This document shows positions 18,286-27,726 of a stretch of 64,000 nt of DNA, one piece after another. The notes under the pieces are model-generated. The model saw only the letters and a program-made list of their open reading frames with translations, was not told where the DNA came from and did not search any database. Origin of the DNA: Geodermatophilus africanus (lineage in GTDB: Bacteria > Actinomycetota > Actinomycetes > Mycobacteriales > Geodermatophilaceae); contig NZ_FNOT01000005.1 in NCBI RefSeq assembly GCF_900107105.1, forward strand, positions 104,320 to 168,319, read 5' to 3'. Position numbers and translations under genes: made by a program. Position 1 is the stretch's first letter; every line of letters begins with the position of its first letter.

Positions 18286-19173
18286 TCACGCCTTGCTGCC
18301 CATCCAGAAGATGCCGAACAGCAGCGCGGCGACGCCGACGACCCAGATGACGACGCCCTCGGCGACCGGGCCGATGCGGCCGATGCCGGCACCGCCGGGG
18401 TCGGCCTGCGCCTTGATCGTCTGCACGTAGTTGACGATGGCGCGCTTCTCCTCGGGGGTCAGCTGGTTGTCCCCGAAGACCGGCATGTTCTCCGGGCCGG
18501 ACAGCATCGCCGTGTAGATCTCGAGGTCGTTGGCGTCCTCGAGGCTGGGCGCCCGCTTGCCGGAGGAGAGCGCGCCGCCCTCGCCGACGAAGTTGTGGCA
18601 GGACGCGCAGTTGAGGCGGAACAGCTCGCCGCCCTCGGTGAGGTCGCCTTCACGCAGGTCGCCGGAGGGGAGCGTGGGACCGCCGCCGTTGGCCTGGACG
18701 TAGGCCATGAGCTGGTCGATCTCCTCGTCGGAGAAGACCGCCGGCTTATCGGGGGCCTGGGCCTCCTGGCGGACCAGTGGCATGCGGCCAGTGTGCACCT
18801 GGAAGTACACGGCGGCCTCGCCGACGCCGATGAGCGAGGGGCCGCGGGTGGGCACGCCCTCGAGGTTCTCGCCGTGGCAGGTGATGCAGCTGCGCTCGTA
18901 CAGCTCGCGGCCGGCGGCCTCGGCCGAGGACTCGGTGGCGCCGCTCTCCTCGGTCGCCTGCGCGGGGGAGAGCGCCGAGTACAGCGTGCCGGTGAGCACC
19001 AGCGCGGCCATCAGGCCGGCCACGTTGGCGACGCGGCGACGGTGCTTGGAACGGCGACGGGCGCGCGCCGCGGCGGCGGGGGACCCGTCGGCGGGACGGC
19101 GGGACCAGCGGCGGAGGCCGCGGGGCGCCCCCTCGTCGGACGGGGCGTCGGACTGCGGGTTCGTGGTGGACAC
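18286..19173 (-). CDS. qcrC: cytochrome bc1 complex diheme cytochrome c subunit
   Basis: A 295-residue protein with two CXXCH heme-c sites, CITCH at about 94-98 and CASCH at about 188-192. It has an N-terminal anchor (VAGLMAALVLTGTLYS) and a C-terminal transmembrane helix (VVIWVVGVAALLFGIFW). The fused double cytochrome replaces soluble cytochrome c and passes electrons directly to the aa3 oxidase CuA site. It begins 7 bp after ctaE and is followed by qcrA, the standard actinobacterial order. A basic, Arg-rich stretch precedes the first anchor. Confidence 0.96.
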   Translation of the reverse strand: MSTTNPQSDAPSDEGAPRGLRRWSRRPADGSPAAAARARRRSKHRRRVANVAGLMAALVLTGTLYSALSPAQATEESGATESSAEAAGRELYERSCITCHGENLEGVPTRGPSLIGVGEAAVYFQVHTGRMPLVRQEAQAPDKPAVFSDEEIDQLMAYVQANGGGPTLPSGDLREGDLTEGGELFRLNCASCHNFVGEGGALSSGKRAPSLEDANDLEIYTAMLSGPENMPVFGDNQLTPEEKRAIVNYVQTIKAQADPGGAGIGRIGPVAEGVVIWVVGVAALLFGIFWMGSKA

Positions 19174-19180
19174 CGGTTCC

Positions 19181-19804
19181 CTAGCGGATCAGGTAGATCG
19201 TGGCGAAGAGCCCGATCCACACGACGTCGACGAAGTGCCAGTAGTAGGAGACCACGATCGCTGAGGTCGCCTGTGCCGGCGTGAAGCGGCCCATGGTGGA
19301 CCGGATGAGCAGGTACACGAAGGCGACGAGGCCCCCGATGACGTGCAGGCCGTGGAAGCCGGTCGTCAGGTAGAAGACGGATCCGTAGGTGCTGGAGGAG
19401 ATCGTGGTGCCCTCCTCGACGAGCTGGATGTACTCGAAGCCCTGCCCGAGGACGAAGGTCAGGCCCATCAGGAAGGTGATCGTGAACCAGCGCCGCAGGC
19501 CGTAGACGTTGCCCTGCTCGGCCGCGAAGACGCCGAGCTGGCAGGTGACGGAGGAGGCCACCAGGATGATCGTGAACGTCAGCGCGTAGGGCAGGTTCAG
19601 CTCGGTCGGCTCCGGTGGCCACCCCTCGAGGGCCCGGGCGCGCGCCGTGAAGTACATGGCGAACAGACCGGCGAAGAACATCAGCTCGCTGGAGAGCCAG
19701 ATGATCGTGCCGACGCTCACCAGGTTCGGTCGGGTCAGCGAGTGCACCCGGGAGGTGTCGAAGGTGCCGCTCGCCAGGGGAGCCGTTGTCACGAGGCCCA
19801 TCAT
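19181..19804 (-). CDS. ctaE: cytochrome c oxidase subunit III
   Basis: About 207 residues, with five to seven transmembrane segments. The start is placed at ATG 19,804 because GGAG lies 7 nt upstream; GTG 19,792 ([11 protein letters not shown]) would give a 203-residue protein of the length usual in mycobacteria and remains possible. Conserved stretches are [46 protein letters not shown] and the end [20 protein letters not shown]. Subunit III stabilises the aa3 oxidase. It heads the minus-strand ctaE-qcrCAB operon. Confidence 0.95.
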   Translation of the reverse strand: MMGLVTTAPLASGTFDTSRVHSLTRPNLVSVGTIIWLSSELMFFAGLFAMYFTARARALEGWPPEPTELNLPYALTFTIILVASSVTCQLGVFAAEQGNVYGLRRWFTITFLMGLTFVLGQGFEYIQLVEEGTTISSSTYGSVFYLTTGFHGLHVIGGLVAFVYLLIRSTMGRFTPAQATSAIVVSYYWHFVDVVWIGLFATIYLIR

Positions 19805-19922
19805 GGCATCGCTCCAGGCAAGGCCACGACCGCGGGTGCGATCTCGGCGGCGCCGTGACCTCCTCGATACCGAGTCCCCGCGCTGCCTGGTCGGCGGCCC
19901 CGCTGCCACTACGCTCGGCGCC

Positions 19923-20339
19923 GTGAGCAACGCCGCCCCGGCCACCGTCCTGGTCTACAGCTCCCGGCCCGACGTACGGGCCGCCGTGCGCACCGCCGTG
20001 GGCCGCCGCCCGGCCGCCGACGTGGGGCCGCTGACCTGGGTCGAGTGCGCCACGGGCGAGGACGTCGTCGACACCGTGGACGCCGGCGGGGTGGACCTGT
20101 GCATCCTCGACGGCGAGGCGCAGCCGACCGGCGGCCTGGCGCTGGCCCGCCAGCTGACCGTGGAGGTGGCCGACCGCCCGGCGCTGTGCGTGCTCGTCGC
20201 GCGCCAGCCCGACCGCTGGCTGGCGCACTGGTCGCAGGCGGACGCCACCCTGCCGCTCCCGGTCGACCCGCTGACCGCCCCCGCCGTCGTCGCCGGCCTG
20301 CTGCGGGACCGGGTGGGACGGCGCCCGGTCGCCCGGTGA
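19923..20339 (+). CDS. receiver-like conserved protein upstream of trpD
   Basis: A 138-residue protein resembling a response-regulator receiver fold ([52 protein letters not shown]). Asp at ILDGE matches the phosphoacceptor position. The usual acidic pair after strand 1 is absent (SSRPD), so phosphorylation is doubtful. No output domain follows. GTG start. The stop overlaps the trpD start by 4 nt (GTGA), so the two are co-translated. Genes of this type next to ctaE and trpD are common in actinobacteria; their role is unknown. Confidence 0.8.
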   Translation: MSNAAPATVLVYSSRPDVRAAVRTAVGRRPAADVGPLTWVECATGEDVVDTVDAGGVDLCILDGEAQPTGGLALARQLTVEVADRPALCVLVARQPDRWLAHWSQADATLPLPVDPLTAPAVVAGLLRDRVGRRPVAR

Positions 20340-21379
20340 GCGCCGGCCGGACCTGGGCGGCGCTGCTCAACCGCCTGCTCGCCCGCGAGGATCTCGCCGC
20401 CGAGGACACGACGTGGGCCATGCGCGAGGTGATGACCGGTGAGGCCACGCCCGCGCAGATCGCCGCCTTCGCCGTCGCGCTGCGGGCCAAGGGCGTGGCG
20501 CCGCAGGAGCTCGGCGGGCTGGCCGCCGAGATGCTCGCCCAGGCGACGCCGGTGGAGCTGCCGCTGACCTCCGTCGACATCGTCGGCACCGGGGGCGACG
20601 GTGCGCACACGGTCAACATCTCCACGATGGCCGCGGTCGTCACGGCGGCCGCCGGGGTGCCGGTCGCCAAGCACGGCGGCCGCGCGGCGTCGTCGTCCTC
20701 CGGGGCCGCCGACGTGCTCGAGGCCCTCGGCGTGGTGATCGACCTGCCCGCGCCGGCGGTGGCGCGCTGCGTCGAGGAGGCCGGCATCGGGTTCTTCTTC
20801 GCGCCGGTGTTCCACCCGGGCATGCGGCACGCGGCCGTCCCCCGGCGGGAGATGGGCATCGCGACGGTCTTCAACTTTCTCGGGCCGCTGACCAACCCCG
20901 CGCGCCCGGCGGCGGCCGCCATCGGGGTCGCCGACGCCCGCATGGCGCCCGTCGTCGCCGAGGTGCTCGCCGCGCGCGACGTGCGGGCGCTCGTCTTCCG
21001 GGGGGACGACGGCCTCGACGAGCTGACGACGGCGACGACGTCCTCGGTGTGGGTGGTGCGCGGCGGTGAGGTGGAGCCCGACCGGGTCGACCCCTCGGCG
21101 CTGGGCATCGCACAGCCGCCGGCGGACGCGTTGCGGGGCGGCGACCCGGCGTTCAACGCCGACGTGTTCCGGCGGGTGCTGGCCGGCGAGCCCGGCCCGG
21201 TGCGCGACGCTGTGCTGCTCAACGCCGCCGCCGCGCTGGCCGCCTTCGCGGAGCGGCCCAGCCGGCTGCACGACGCGCTGGCCGCGGGACTGGAGCAGGC
21301 GGCGGCGGCGGTCGACGACGGGGGGGCGGAGGCCCGGCTGGCGCGCTGGGTGGAGACCAGCCGGGCGCTGCGGAGTTGA
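20336..21379 (+). CDS. trpD: anthranilate phosphoribosyltransferase
   Basis: A 347-residue enzyme that joins anthranilate to phosphoribosyl pyrophosphate in tryptophan biosynthesis. [14 protein letters not shown] (about residues 83-96) binds the PRPP pyrophosphate, and [21 protein letters not shown] forms the second glycine-rich loop. The usual HGNR is HGGR here, a mild variation seen in actinobacteria. [15 protein letters not shown] is the typical N-terminal helical part. Start GTG 20,336 overlaps the receiver-like gene. No other trp genes are near. Confidence 0.95.
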   Translation: MSAGRTWAALLNRLLAREDLAAEDTTWAMREVMTGEATPAQIAAFAVALRAKGVAPQELGGLAAEMLAQATPVELPLTSVDIVGTGGDGAHTVNISTMAAVVTAAAGVPVAKHGGRAASSSSGAADVLEALGVVIDLPAPAVARCVEEAGIGFFFAPVFHPGMRHAAVPRREMGIATVFNFLGPLTNPARPAAAAIGVADARMAPVVAEVLAARDVRALVFRGDDGLDELTTATTSSVWVVRGGEVEPDRVDPSALGIAQPPADALRGGDPAFNADVFRRVLAGEPGPVRDAVLLNAAAALAAFAERPSRLHDALAAGLEQAAAAVDDGGAEARLARWVETSRALRS

Positions 21380-21380
21380 G

Positions 21381-21484
21381 AGAGGACCCTCTGCCCGCCA
21401 CCGTGGAAGGACCCCGTCCTCCCCACCCTCGCAGGCTCGGGGCGGGCCCGGGACGGGGCCAGCGGCGGGACCCTGCAGGGGCCG
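21381..21484. terminator. double palindromic element between trpD and Lrp-like gene
   Basis: GGACCCCGTCC (21,409-21,419) pairs with GGACGGGGCC (21,451-21,460) around CTCGCAGGCTCGG. Partial copies lie on both sides: AGAGGACCCTCTGCCC at 21,381-21,396 and GGCGGGACCCTGCAGGGGCC after it. The flanking genes converge. Confidence 0.6.
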
Positions 21485-21494
21485 GGATGGGCCG

Positions 21495-21773
21495 CTATTC
21501 GAGGCCGATGGAGAACGCGGCCTCGAGGTCGTGCCGCGAGTAGGCGCGGAACGCGATGTGGGTCTCGGTCTCGAGCACCCCGGGCACCTTGTTGATGCGC
21601 CCGGCGATCACCTCGGCCACCTGCTCGAACTCGCGGACCCGGACGATCGCGATGAGGTCGACCTCGCCGGCGGTGGAGTAGACCTCGCTGACCCCGTCGA
21701 GCTCGGCGACGGCCTCGGCCACCTCGGGGATCGCGTCGGTGGCCGCGTCGATCATGACGATGGCGGTGATCAC
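21495..21773 (-). CDS. Lrp/AsnC effector-binding (RAM) domain protein
   Basis: A 92-residue stand-alone RAM domain with no helix-turn-helix. It opens ITAIVMIDAATDAIPEVAEAVAELDGV, has the AGEVDLIAIVRV strand and ends with a GVLETETHIAF strand: the ferredoxin-like fold of Lrp C-terminal domains, which bind amino acids and form octamers. It may modulate full-length Lrp-type regulators. The start is GTG 21,773. Small proteins of this type beside trpD/qcr genes are widespread in actinobacteria. Confidence 0.9.
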   Translation of the reverse strand: MITAIVMIDAATDAIPEVAEAVAELDGVSEVYSTAGEVDLIAIVRVREFEQVAEVIAGRINKVPGVLETETHIAFRAYSRHDLEAAFSIGLE

Positions 21774-21790
21774 GCCGGGGATGCTAGAAG

Positions 21791-21900
21791 GACCCCGCTG
21801 CCCCCCACCACTCGCTCCGCTCGCGGCGGGTCCCTGCAGCGGGGGCGTTCCGGCACGTCACCGGCTCGGCGCGGGCCCCTGCAGGAGAGCCGTTCCAGCA
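21791..21900. terminator. palindromic intergenic elements (two in series)
   Basis: The first has arms CCCCGCTGC (21,793-21,801) and GCAGCGGGG (21,836-21,844), identical to the copy at 2271-2330. GTTCCGGCACGTCACCGG follows, then a second partial element (GCGGGCCCCTGCAGG...GTTCCAGCAGGTCACC), matching the tail seen at 2331-2370. It lies just after the stop of the exonuclease gene on the minus strand. Confidence 0.55.
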
Positions 21901-21902
21901 GG

Positions 21903-23756
21903 TCACCGGCTCATGGCGGCCCCGGGGGAGACCCGCTCGGGCCGGGCCCGGGTGCCCAGCGAGCGGCCGTCGGCGAACGGGTCGCGCCCGGCGCGGCCGG
22001 CCTCCACCCGGTCGAGGAAGCCGGTGTAGCCGCCCGTGCCGGGGACCGGGCAGGCCAGCGTGCCGTCGACCTGCACCAGTCGGGTGCCGGGCTTCTCCAT
22101 CCAGCGCAGCACCAGCTCGGTCTCGTCGACCGAGGCGGCCAGCTCGCCGTCAGGGCCGACCGGCGTCTCCGCCGTCGCCAGCAGCCCCTCGAGGGTGGCC
22201 CGCACCGAGACGCCGCGGGCCGCGCACCCGGCGGCCACCAGCCGCCCCCGGCGCACGACGGACAGTTGCCAGCCGCCCTCGCCGTCCGGGCGGGCCAGCA
22301 CCAGCTCGGTCACCGCGGCGAGGGACTCCAGCCGCTGCCGCCGCCGCACCGCGCGCACGAGGGTGGCGACGCGGTCGCGCAGCACGGCGGCGTCCTCGTA
22401 GCGCTCCTCGCCGGCCAGCCGCTCCACCCGCCCCAGCAGCGGAGCCAGGAGCCCGTGCGGGTCGGCGGCCACCGCGGTGCGGAGGACGGCGGCGACCGCC
22501 CCGTACTCCTCGACCGACTGGGCGCCGGTGCACGGCGCTCCGCAGCGGCCCATGCCGGCCAGCGCGCAGGCGGTGCCGAGCACCCGCACCGACAGCCGGC
22601 CGGTGCACTGGCGCAGCGGCAGCGACTCGTGGACGGCGGCCACGGCGGCGTCGGCCGCGCGCCGGTCGGGGAAGGGCCCGAGGAAGACCCCGGCGCCCGG
22701 CCGCACGCGGCGCACCACCGACAGCCGCGGGAAGGGCTCCTCGGTCAGCCGCACCCACAGCGCGCGCTCGGGGAAGCGGGAGCGCCGGTTGTAGCGCGGT
22801 TTGTGCTCGGCGATCAGCCGCAGCTCGCGGACCGCGGCCTCGAGGTCGTGCGCGCACGGGATCGCGTCCACGCGCTGGGCGAGCGCCACCATCTCGGTCA
22901 TCCGGCTGCGCTGCTCGCCCGCGGTGAAGTAGCTGCGCACCCGGCTGCGCAGGTCGGTCGACGTCCCGACGTAGAGGGGCTCGTCGCGGGGGCCGCGGAA
23001 CAGGTAGACGCCCGGGCCGTGCGGGACGTCGTCGGCCAGGTGCCGCTTGCGCAGCCGCTCGGGGTCGACCTGCCGGGTGAGGCCGGTCAGCTCCTCGAGG
23101 GTGGTGATGCCCAGCGGGCCCAGCCGCTCGAACAGCCCGTGCAGCACGTCGACGGTGGCGCGGGCGTCGGCCAGCGCGCGGTGGCAGGGCTCGGTGCTGG
23201 TGCGGAAGTACGGCGCGAGGGTGGCCAGCTTGCAGTTGGGCACCTCGTCGCGGGTGAGCAGCCGGCGGGCGAGGACGGCGGTGTCGACCGAGGCCGTGGC
23301 CGGCCAGGGGATGCCGTTCTCCGCGCAGGCGGCCCGCAGGAAGCCGAGGTCGAAGGGGGCGTTGTGGGCGACCAACACCGCGCCGCGGGCGAACTCGAAG
23401 AAGTGCGGCAGGACGGCGCCGATCCGCGGGGCCGCGGCGACCATCGTCGAGGTGATCCCGGTGAGCACGCTGATGTAGGGCGGGATCTCGCAGCCGGGGT
23501 CGACGAGGGTCTGGAACTCGCCGAGCACCTCCCCGCCGCGCACCTTGACCGCCCCGATCTCGGTGATCGCGCAGTCCTTCGGCGAGCCGCCGGTGGTCTC
23601 CAGGTCGACCACGACGAAGGTGACCTCCGCCAGCGGGGTGCCGAGCTCGTCGATGGTGGCCTGCTCGTAGCGGGGCAGCCCGGCGGCGGCGCGGGCCGCC
23701 GTCCCGGCCAGGCGAGCGGGGGAGAGCGGCACCGGCCGGGCGGGGGAAGGGCGCAC
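21903..23756 (-). CDS. DEDDh exonuclease fused to UvrC-like GIY-YIG module
   Basis: About 617 residues from GTG 23,756; GTG 23,732 is equally possible and neither has a clear Shine-Dalgarno site. Residues about 45-205 are a DnaQ-type 3'-5' exonuclease: DLETTG with Asp51 and Glu53, VAHNAPFDLGFL, and HRALADARAT. Residues about 255-330 are a GIY-YIG nuclease domain (GPGVYLFRG...PLYVGTSTDLRSRVRSYF), followed by UvrC-like sequence. The protein would act on DNA in repair or proofreading; the fusion is a recurring actinobacterial architecture, sometimes called a Cho/DnaQ hybrid. No UvrA/UvrB genes are nearby. Confidence 0.9.
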   Translation of the reverse strand: MRPSPARPVPLSPARLAGTAARAAAGLPRYEQATIDELGTPLAEVTFVVVDLETTGGSPKDCAITEIGAVKVRGGEVLGEFQTLVDPGCEIPPYISVLTGITSTMVAAAPRIGAVLPHFFEFARGAVLVAHNAPFDLGFLRAACAENGIPWPATASVDTAVLARRLLTRDEVPNCKLATLAPYFRTSTEPCHRALADARATVDVLHGLFERLGPLGITTLEELTGLTRQVDPERLRKRHLADDVPHGPGVYLFRGPRDEPLYVGTSTDLRSRVRSYFTAGEQRSRMTEMVALAQRVDAIPCAHDLEAAVRELRLIAEHKPRYNRRSRFPERALWVRLTEEPFPRLSVVRRVRPGAGVFLGPFPDRRAADAAVAAVHESLPLRQCTGRLSVRVLGTACALAGMGRCGAPCTGAQSVEEYGAVAAVLRTAVAADPHGLLAPLLGRVERLAGEERYEDAAVLRDRVATLVRAVRRRQRLESLAAVTELVLARPDGEGGWQLSVVRRGRLVAAGCAARGVSVRATLEGLLATAETPVGPDGELAASVDETELVLRWMEKPGTRLVQVDGTLACPVPGTGGYTGFLDRVEAGRAGRDPFADGRSLGTRARPERVSPGAAMSR

Positions 23757-23933
23757 GGGCGGACGGTAGGTCGCGGTGCTGACAGTCCCGGGGACGCGCG
23801 CCGGGTCCGGGGCGGGCGGGGGAGACCTCGCTCGTCCGGGGGGAACGGTCCGACGTGCCCTGGTGGGGGGCGCCTGACCCCCGACACCATCTCGTCGTCG
23901 GACCGCTGCGGTCCCGAGCCGCAGAGGTGGTCG

Positions 23934-25664
23934 ATGCACTCGCTCCCCCGGTCCCGCGTGGTGGCGGCCCTGTCGCTGGGCGTCGTCGCGCTCGCCGTCG
24001 TCCTGCTGCCGACCGCGCACGCGGGAGCCGACCCGACGGGCTCGGGCGTCGCGACCGCCAGCCTGCTGGACAGCCCCGAGCTCGACGAGTTGCAGCGGCG
24101 CGCCGCCGGTGTGCAGGCCGAGCTGCAGGAGCGGCAGTCCCGGGTCCTCGCGGCCCGGGAGGCCCTCGCCGCTGCCGAGGCCGCCGCGGCGCAGGCGGAG
24201 GCCGACATCGTCGCGGCGGACGCCGACCTCGCGCGGGCGCGGGCCGAGGTGGCCCGGCACGCCTCGGCGGTGTACCGGGACGCGGGCGAGGTCACGCCGC
24301 TGTCGGTGCTGCTGTCCGGTGGTGGTCCCGGGGACGTCGTCGCCGCGGCGGGCCTGCTCGACGCGGCCGAGCAGCACGCGGCCGCGGTGGTCGGCGCGGC
24401 GGAGCGTCGACGGCAGGAGGCGGCGGCGCGGCGGGCGGAGGCGGAGCGGACGCGGGAGACCGCCCGTGCGCGAGCGGGAGAGCTCACGACCGAGACCGCC
24501 GAGCTGGAGGCGGCCGCGGCCGCGGCGAGCCGGGACCTGGAGGCCGCCGTCGCCGCCGTCGACCGGCAGCTGGGCCGGCAGCGGGAGGAGCAGCGGGCGG
24601 CCGGCCGGCAGGCGGCTGCCGACTGGCACGGGTACCTCGCCGAGCTGGCCGCGGCCGGCGTCGCGCCGCCGCCCGCCGCGGCGCTGCGCGACCCGGCGGC
24701 GGGCCTGCCCGACGGGCTGGTGCCGGTGCCGGCGTCCGGCGGCGGCGTGCAGGCCGGGGCGGCCCAGCTGCCCGGCGGACCGGGTCCCCTGGTCGTCCCC
24801 TCCGCCGAGGCGGTCGCCGCGGTCAGCGCCGCGGTTGACGCCCTGGAGCTGCCCTACGCCTCCGGAGCGGCGGGGCCGGACGCGTGGTCCTGCGGATCGC
24901 TGGTGCACGCCGTCTACGCCTCGGTGGGGATCGACCTCCCGGACGACCAGGCGGGGCTCCACGCGAGGACCACGCCGGTCGACCCGGCCGACGTCCTCCC
25001 GGGGGACCTGGTCTTCCTCGGCGCCGGGCGGTCCGGTCCCGGCAACGTGGGCATCGCCCTCGACGGGCGGACGGTGCTGGCGGCCGACGCCCGCGCCGGT
25101 GCCGTGGTGGTCGGCCGTCCAGGGGCCGACCGGGTGCTCGGTGCCGGGCGGCCCAGCCTCGGGCTCCGCGCGGCCGCCCCCGCGACCGAACCGTCCGGCG
25201 GGCCGCTGCCCGTGGAGTGCGGCGACGTGCGGTACCCGCCCGAGACGTCCGGCGGGCGGGCGTGGGGCGGCTTCCCGAACGGGCTGGTCCCGCCGAGCGC
25301 GATGTGCCCGCCGGGGGTCGCCGGCCACCTGCTGCGCTGCGACGCGGCGGCGGCCTACCGGGCGATGAGCAGCGCCTACGCCGGCGTCTTCGGGACACCG
25401 CTGTGCCTCACCGACTCCTACCGGAGCTACGCCGGACAGGTGCAGCTGTACGGCGAGAAGCCGGCGCTCGCGGCGGTGCCGGGCACCAGCGACCACGGCT
25501 GGGGCCTGGCGGTCGACCTGTGCGGTGGCGTCGAGCGGTTCGGGACGGCGCAGTACGCGTGGATGGTCGCCAACGCCGGCCGCTTCGGCTTCCGCCACCC
25601 GCGGTGGGCCGACCCCGGCAACGGCCGCGAGGAACCCTGGCACTGGGAGTACGCCGGCGCCTGA
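23934..25664 (+). CDS. secreted cell-wall hydrolase: coiled coil, NlpC/P60-like domain and VanY (M15B) domain
   Basis: 576 residues. Residues 1-31 are a signal peptide ending HAGA. Residues about 45-235 are a long Ala/Glu/Arg coiled coil, as in RipA-type hydrolases. Residues about 300-415 resemble NlpC/P60: Cys320 in WSCGSLV is the expected nucleophile, but the usual His (HVGI) is Asn371 (NVGIAL). Residues about 440-575 are a VanY/D,D-carboxypeptidase domain with a complete set of metal ligands: SDHGWGLAVD (His521, Asp528) and PWHWEY (His570). It should trim peptidoglycan stem peptides outside the membrane. ATG start with GAGGTGG. The fusion is unusual. Confidence 0.88.
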   Translation: MHSLPRSRVVAALSLGVVALAVVLLPTAHAGADPTGSGVATASLLDSPELDELQRRAAGVQAELQERQSRVLAAREALAAAEAAAAQAEADIVAADADLARARAEVARHASAVYRDAGEVTPLSVLLSGGGPGDVVAAAGLLDAAEQHAAAVVGAAERRRQEAAARRAEAERTRETARARAGELTTETAELEAAAAAASRDLEAAVAAVDRQLGRQREEQRAAGRQAAADWHGYLAELAAAGVAPPPAAALRDPAAGLPDGLVPVPASGGGVQAGAAQLPGGPGPLVVPSAEAVAAVSAAVDALELPYASGAAGPDAWSCGSLVHAVYASVGIDLPDDQAGLHARTTPVDPADVLPGDLVFLGAGRSGPGNVGIALDGRTVLAADARAGAVVVGRPGADRVLGAGRPSLGLRAAAPATEPSGGPLPVECGDVRYPPETSGGRAWGGFPNGLVPPSAMCPPGVAGHLLRCDAAAAYRAMSSAYAGVFGTPLCLTDSYRSYAGQVQLYGEKPALAAVPGTSDHGWGLAVDLCGGVERFGTAQYAWMVANAGRFGFRHPRWADPGNGREEPWHWEYAGA

Positions 25665-25760
25665 CCCGGAACTGTCGGTGCCCGCTCCTAGCGTCCTGCC
25701 CGGATCGACCGGAGCCACGGACGGCTTCCCCGACGAGGGTCGGCCAGCAGAGGAGTGGAC

Positions 25761-26105
25761 GTGTACATCGACTGCGACACCTGCAGCGCCCGCGGCACCG
25801 GCTGCGGCGACTGCGTCGTCACCGTGCTCCTCGGGGCGCCGCCGGGCTGGCAGGGGAGCGACCCGACGGTGGTGCCGATGACCGGCCGGCAGGAGGACCG
25901 GCTGTCCGCCGAGGACGTCGTCGTGCTGCCGCCCGGGGTGGTCGTGGAGTTCGACGAGGTCGAGCGCCGCGCCGTGCAGGTGCTGGCGGACGCCGGTCTG
26001 GTGCCGCCGCTGCGCCACCGGCCCGCCACGCGGCCGGCTCCGGTCCGGCGGGCGGCACCGCAGCGTCGGGCCGGCGGCCCGGCCGTGGGACGGCGCACCG
26101 GGTGA
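25761..26105 (+). CDS. conserved Cys-rich N-terminal protein, 114 aa
   Basis: A 114-residue protein. The start is taken as GTG 25,761 because AGGAG lies 5 nt upstream; the in-frame GTG at 25,755 overlaps the site. It begins MYIDCDTCSARGTGCGDCVVTVLLGAPP, four cysteines in CxxC-x6-CxxC spacing that could bind zinc. A domain with DRLSAEDVVVLPPGVVVEFDEVERRAVQVLADAGLVPPLR follows, then a basic Pro/Arg tail. This matches a small uncharacterised actinobacterial family; the function is unknown. Confidence 0.8.
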   Translation: MYIDCDTCSARGTGCGDCVVTVLLGAPPGWQGSDPTVVPMTGRQEDRLSAEDVVVLPPGVVVEFDEVERRAVQVLADAGLVPPLRHRPATRPAPVRRAAPQRRAGGPAVGRRTG

Positions 26106-26439
26106 GCGGGGTGCGACGGCGGTCCGTGCGCGTCGTGCGGGCGGCAGTCGACGTGGCGCCGACCAGAAGGGACCCCGAACCCACGGTCCGTGGTCACCGT
26201 CGGCCCACCGGCCGACACCGCGGCCAGGAGCCGTACCCGACGGGCGTGGAGCTCCTCCCGGGCCTCGTCGCGGAGGCCTCCGGCCCCCATTCCTCGACCC
26301 GACACCCGAGGGCCCTGCCCGGTCGCCGCTGAGCCGCTGTCCGTGTCCCGGTGGGGAGGTCCTCCCGACCCCCCGCGACCGGTCGACTCCGGCCAGGTGC
26401 CGTCCCGGCCGCCGTTCGGCCCGACCTAGGATCGGCCGC
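26106..26439. other. intergenic region without recognised gene
   Basis: 334 bp between the Cys-rich protein and the M48 protease gene, both on the plus strand. Open frames here are shadow-like (Arg/Ser/Pro-rich). No clear hairpin or repeat of the dispersed family is present. It probably contains the promoter of the M48-pimB pair, but I cannot point to one. Confidence 0.4.
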
Positions 26440-27726
26440 GTGAGCGAGGCGGGCGGGGTGGGCTCCCGCCGGGCCGCGCTGGTGGCCGCGGTCGTGCTCG
26501 GCGCCGCGCTCGTCGTCGTCCTGGTGGTCGTCACGCCGTGGGCCCTGCTGCCCGACCCGGCCGGCGGCCGCACTCCGGCGGACCCGTCGTCGGTCCTGCC
26601 GCCGGAGCTCCTGGCCCGGGCCGAGGCCTACGCCGGCGCGCTGCGCCCGGCCTCGCTGACCTCGCTGCTGCTGGGCCTGGCGGTCTCCGCCGCGCTGGGG
26701 CTGACCCCGCTCGGGGCACGGCTGGTGCGGACGGTGGCGGGACCGTTCGGCGGCGGGCGGGTCGCCCAGGTGCTTCTCGGCACGGCGGCGGTGGTGGTCC
26801 TCGGCCGGCTGGCCACCCTGCCGGTGTCGGCGTACGCGGAGGTGGTCCGCCACCGGTACGGCATCTCGACCCGGAGCTGGGGGCTGTGGCTGCGCGACGT
26901 CGCGGTCTCGACCGCCATCGGCGCCGCGGTCACCGCTCTGGCGCTGCTGTCCCTCCTCTGGCTGGTGCGGCGGGCGCCGCGCACCTGGTGGGCGTGGGGT
27001 GCGGCGGTGGCGGCCGGCTTCGTCGTCGTCGGGTCGTTCCTCTACCCGGTGGTCATCGAGCCGGCGTTCAACCGCTTCGCGCCGCTGCCCGCCGGTGAGC
27101 TGCGCACCGAGCTGCTCGCCCTGGCGCAGGAGAACGGCACGCCGGTGCAGGACGTGCTGGTCTCCGACGCCTCCCGGCGCACGACGGCGCTCAACGCCTA
27201 CGTCTCCGGCTTCGGCTCGACCCGCCGCATCGTCCTCTACGACACGACCCTCGAACGCCTGCCCGACGAGGGCGTCGAGTCGATCGTCGCGCACGAGCTC
27301 GGCCACGTCGTCCACCGCGACGTGCTCACCGGCACGCTGGTCGGGGCACTCGGGGCCGGGGCCGCCGTGGCGCTGTCGGGCTGGCTGCTCTCCTGGACGC
27401 CGCTGCTGCGCCGCGTGGGCGCGCGGTCGCCCGCCGACCCGGCCGTCGTCCCGCTGCTGCTGCTCCTGCTGTCGGTGGGCGGGCTGCTGAGCACACCGGT
27501 GCAGAACCTGGTCTCCCGGCAGGTGGAGACGCGGGCGGACCTGCGCGCGCTCGACCTCACCGGGGACGCCGGGGCGTTCGCCTCGATGCAGCGCGGGCTG
27601 GCCGCCACCAACCTCAGCGACCCGGACCCGCCCGCGGCCTGGCAGTGGTTCTTCGGCTCGCACCCGACCGGCGCGCAGCGGATCGCCTTCGCGGAGGACT
27701 GGCGGCGGCTGGCGGACGCCGGGTGA
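26440..27726 (+). CDS. M48 family membrane zinc metalloprotease (Ste24-like)
   Basis: A 428-residue membrane protease. It has an N-terminal transmembrane helix and several more between residues 70 and 215, then the catalytic part with VAHELGHVVHRD (HExxH, first His at about residue 285) and a downstream Glu in the QVETRADLRALDL stretch. RRTTALNAYVSGFGSTRRIVLYDT is typical of CAAX-protease-1/Ste24 enzymes. It degrades or processes membrane proteins. GTG start. It shares a GTGA overlap with the pimB-like gene, so they form a two-gene operon. Confidence 0.92.
   Translation: MSEAGGVGSRRAALVAAVVLGAALVVVLVVVTPWALLPDPAGGRTPADPSSVLPPELLARAEAYAGALRPASLTSLLLGLAVSAALGLTPLGARLVRTVAGPFGGGRVAQVLLGTAAVVVLGRLATLPVSAYAEVVRHRYGISTRSWGLWLRDVAVSTAIGAAVTALALLSLLWLVRRAPRTWWAWGAAVAAGFVVVGSFLYPVVIEPAFNRFAPLPAGELRTELLALAQENGTPVQDVLVSDASRRTTALNAYVSGFGSTRRIVLYDTTLERLPDEGVESIVAHELGHVVHRDVLTGTLVGALGAGAAVALSGWLLSWTPLLRRVGARSPADPAVVPLLLLLLSVGGLLSTPVQNLVSRQVETRADLRALDLTGDAGAFASMQRGLAATNLSDPDPPAAWQWFFGSHPTGAQRIAFAEDWRRLADAG

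Noticed and set aside
23757..26573. Long upstream extension of the exonuclease frame
   Set aside because: The frame stays open by chance through the opposite-strand hydrolase gene; the domain content starts only after about 23,756.
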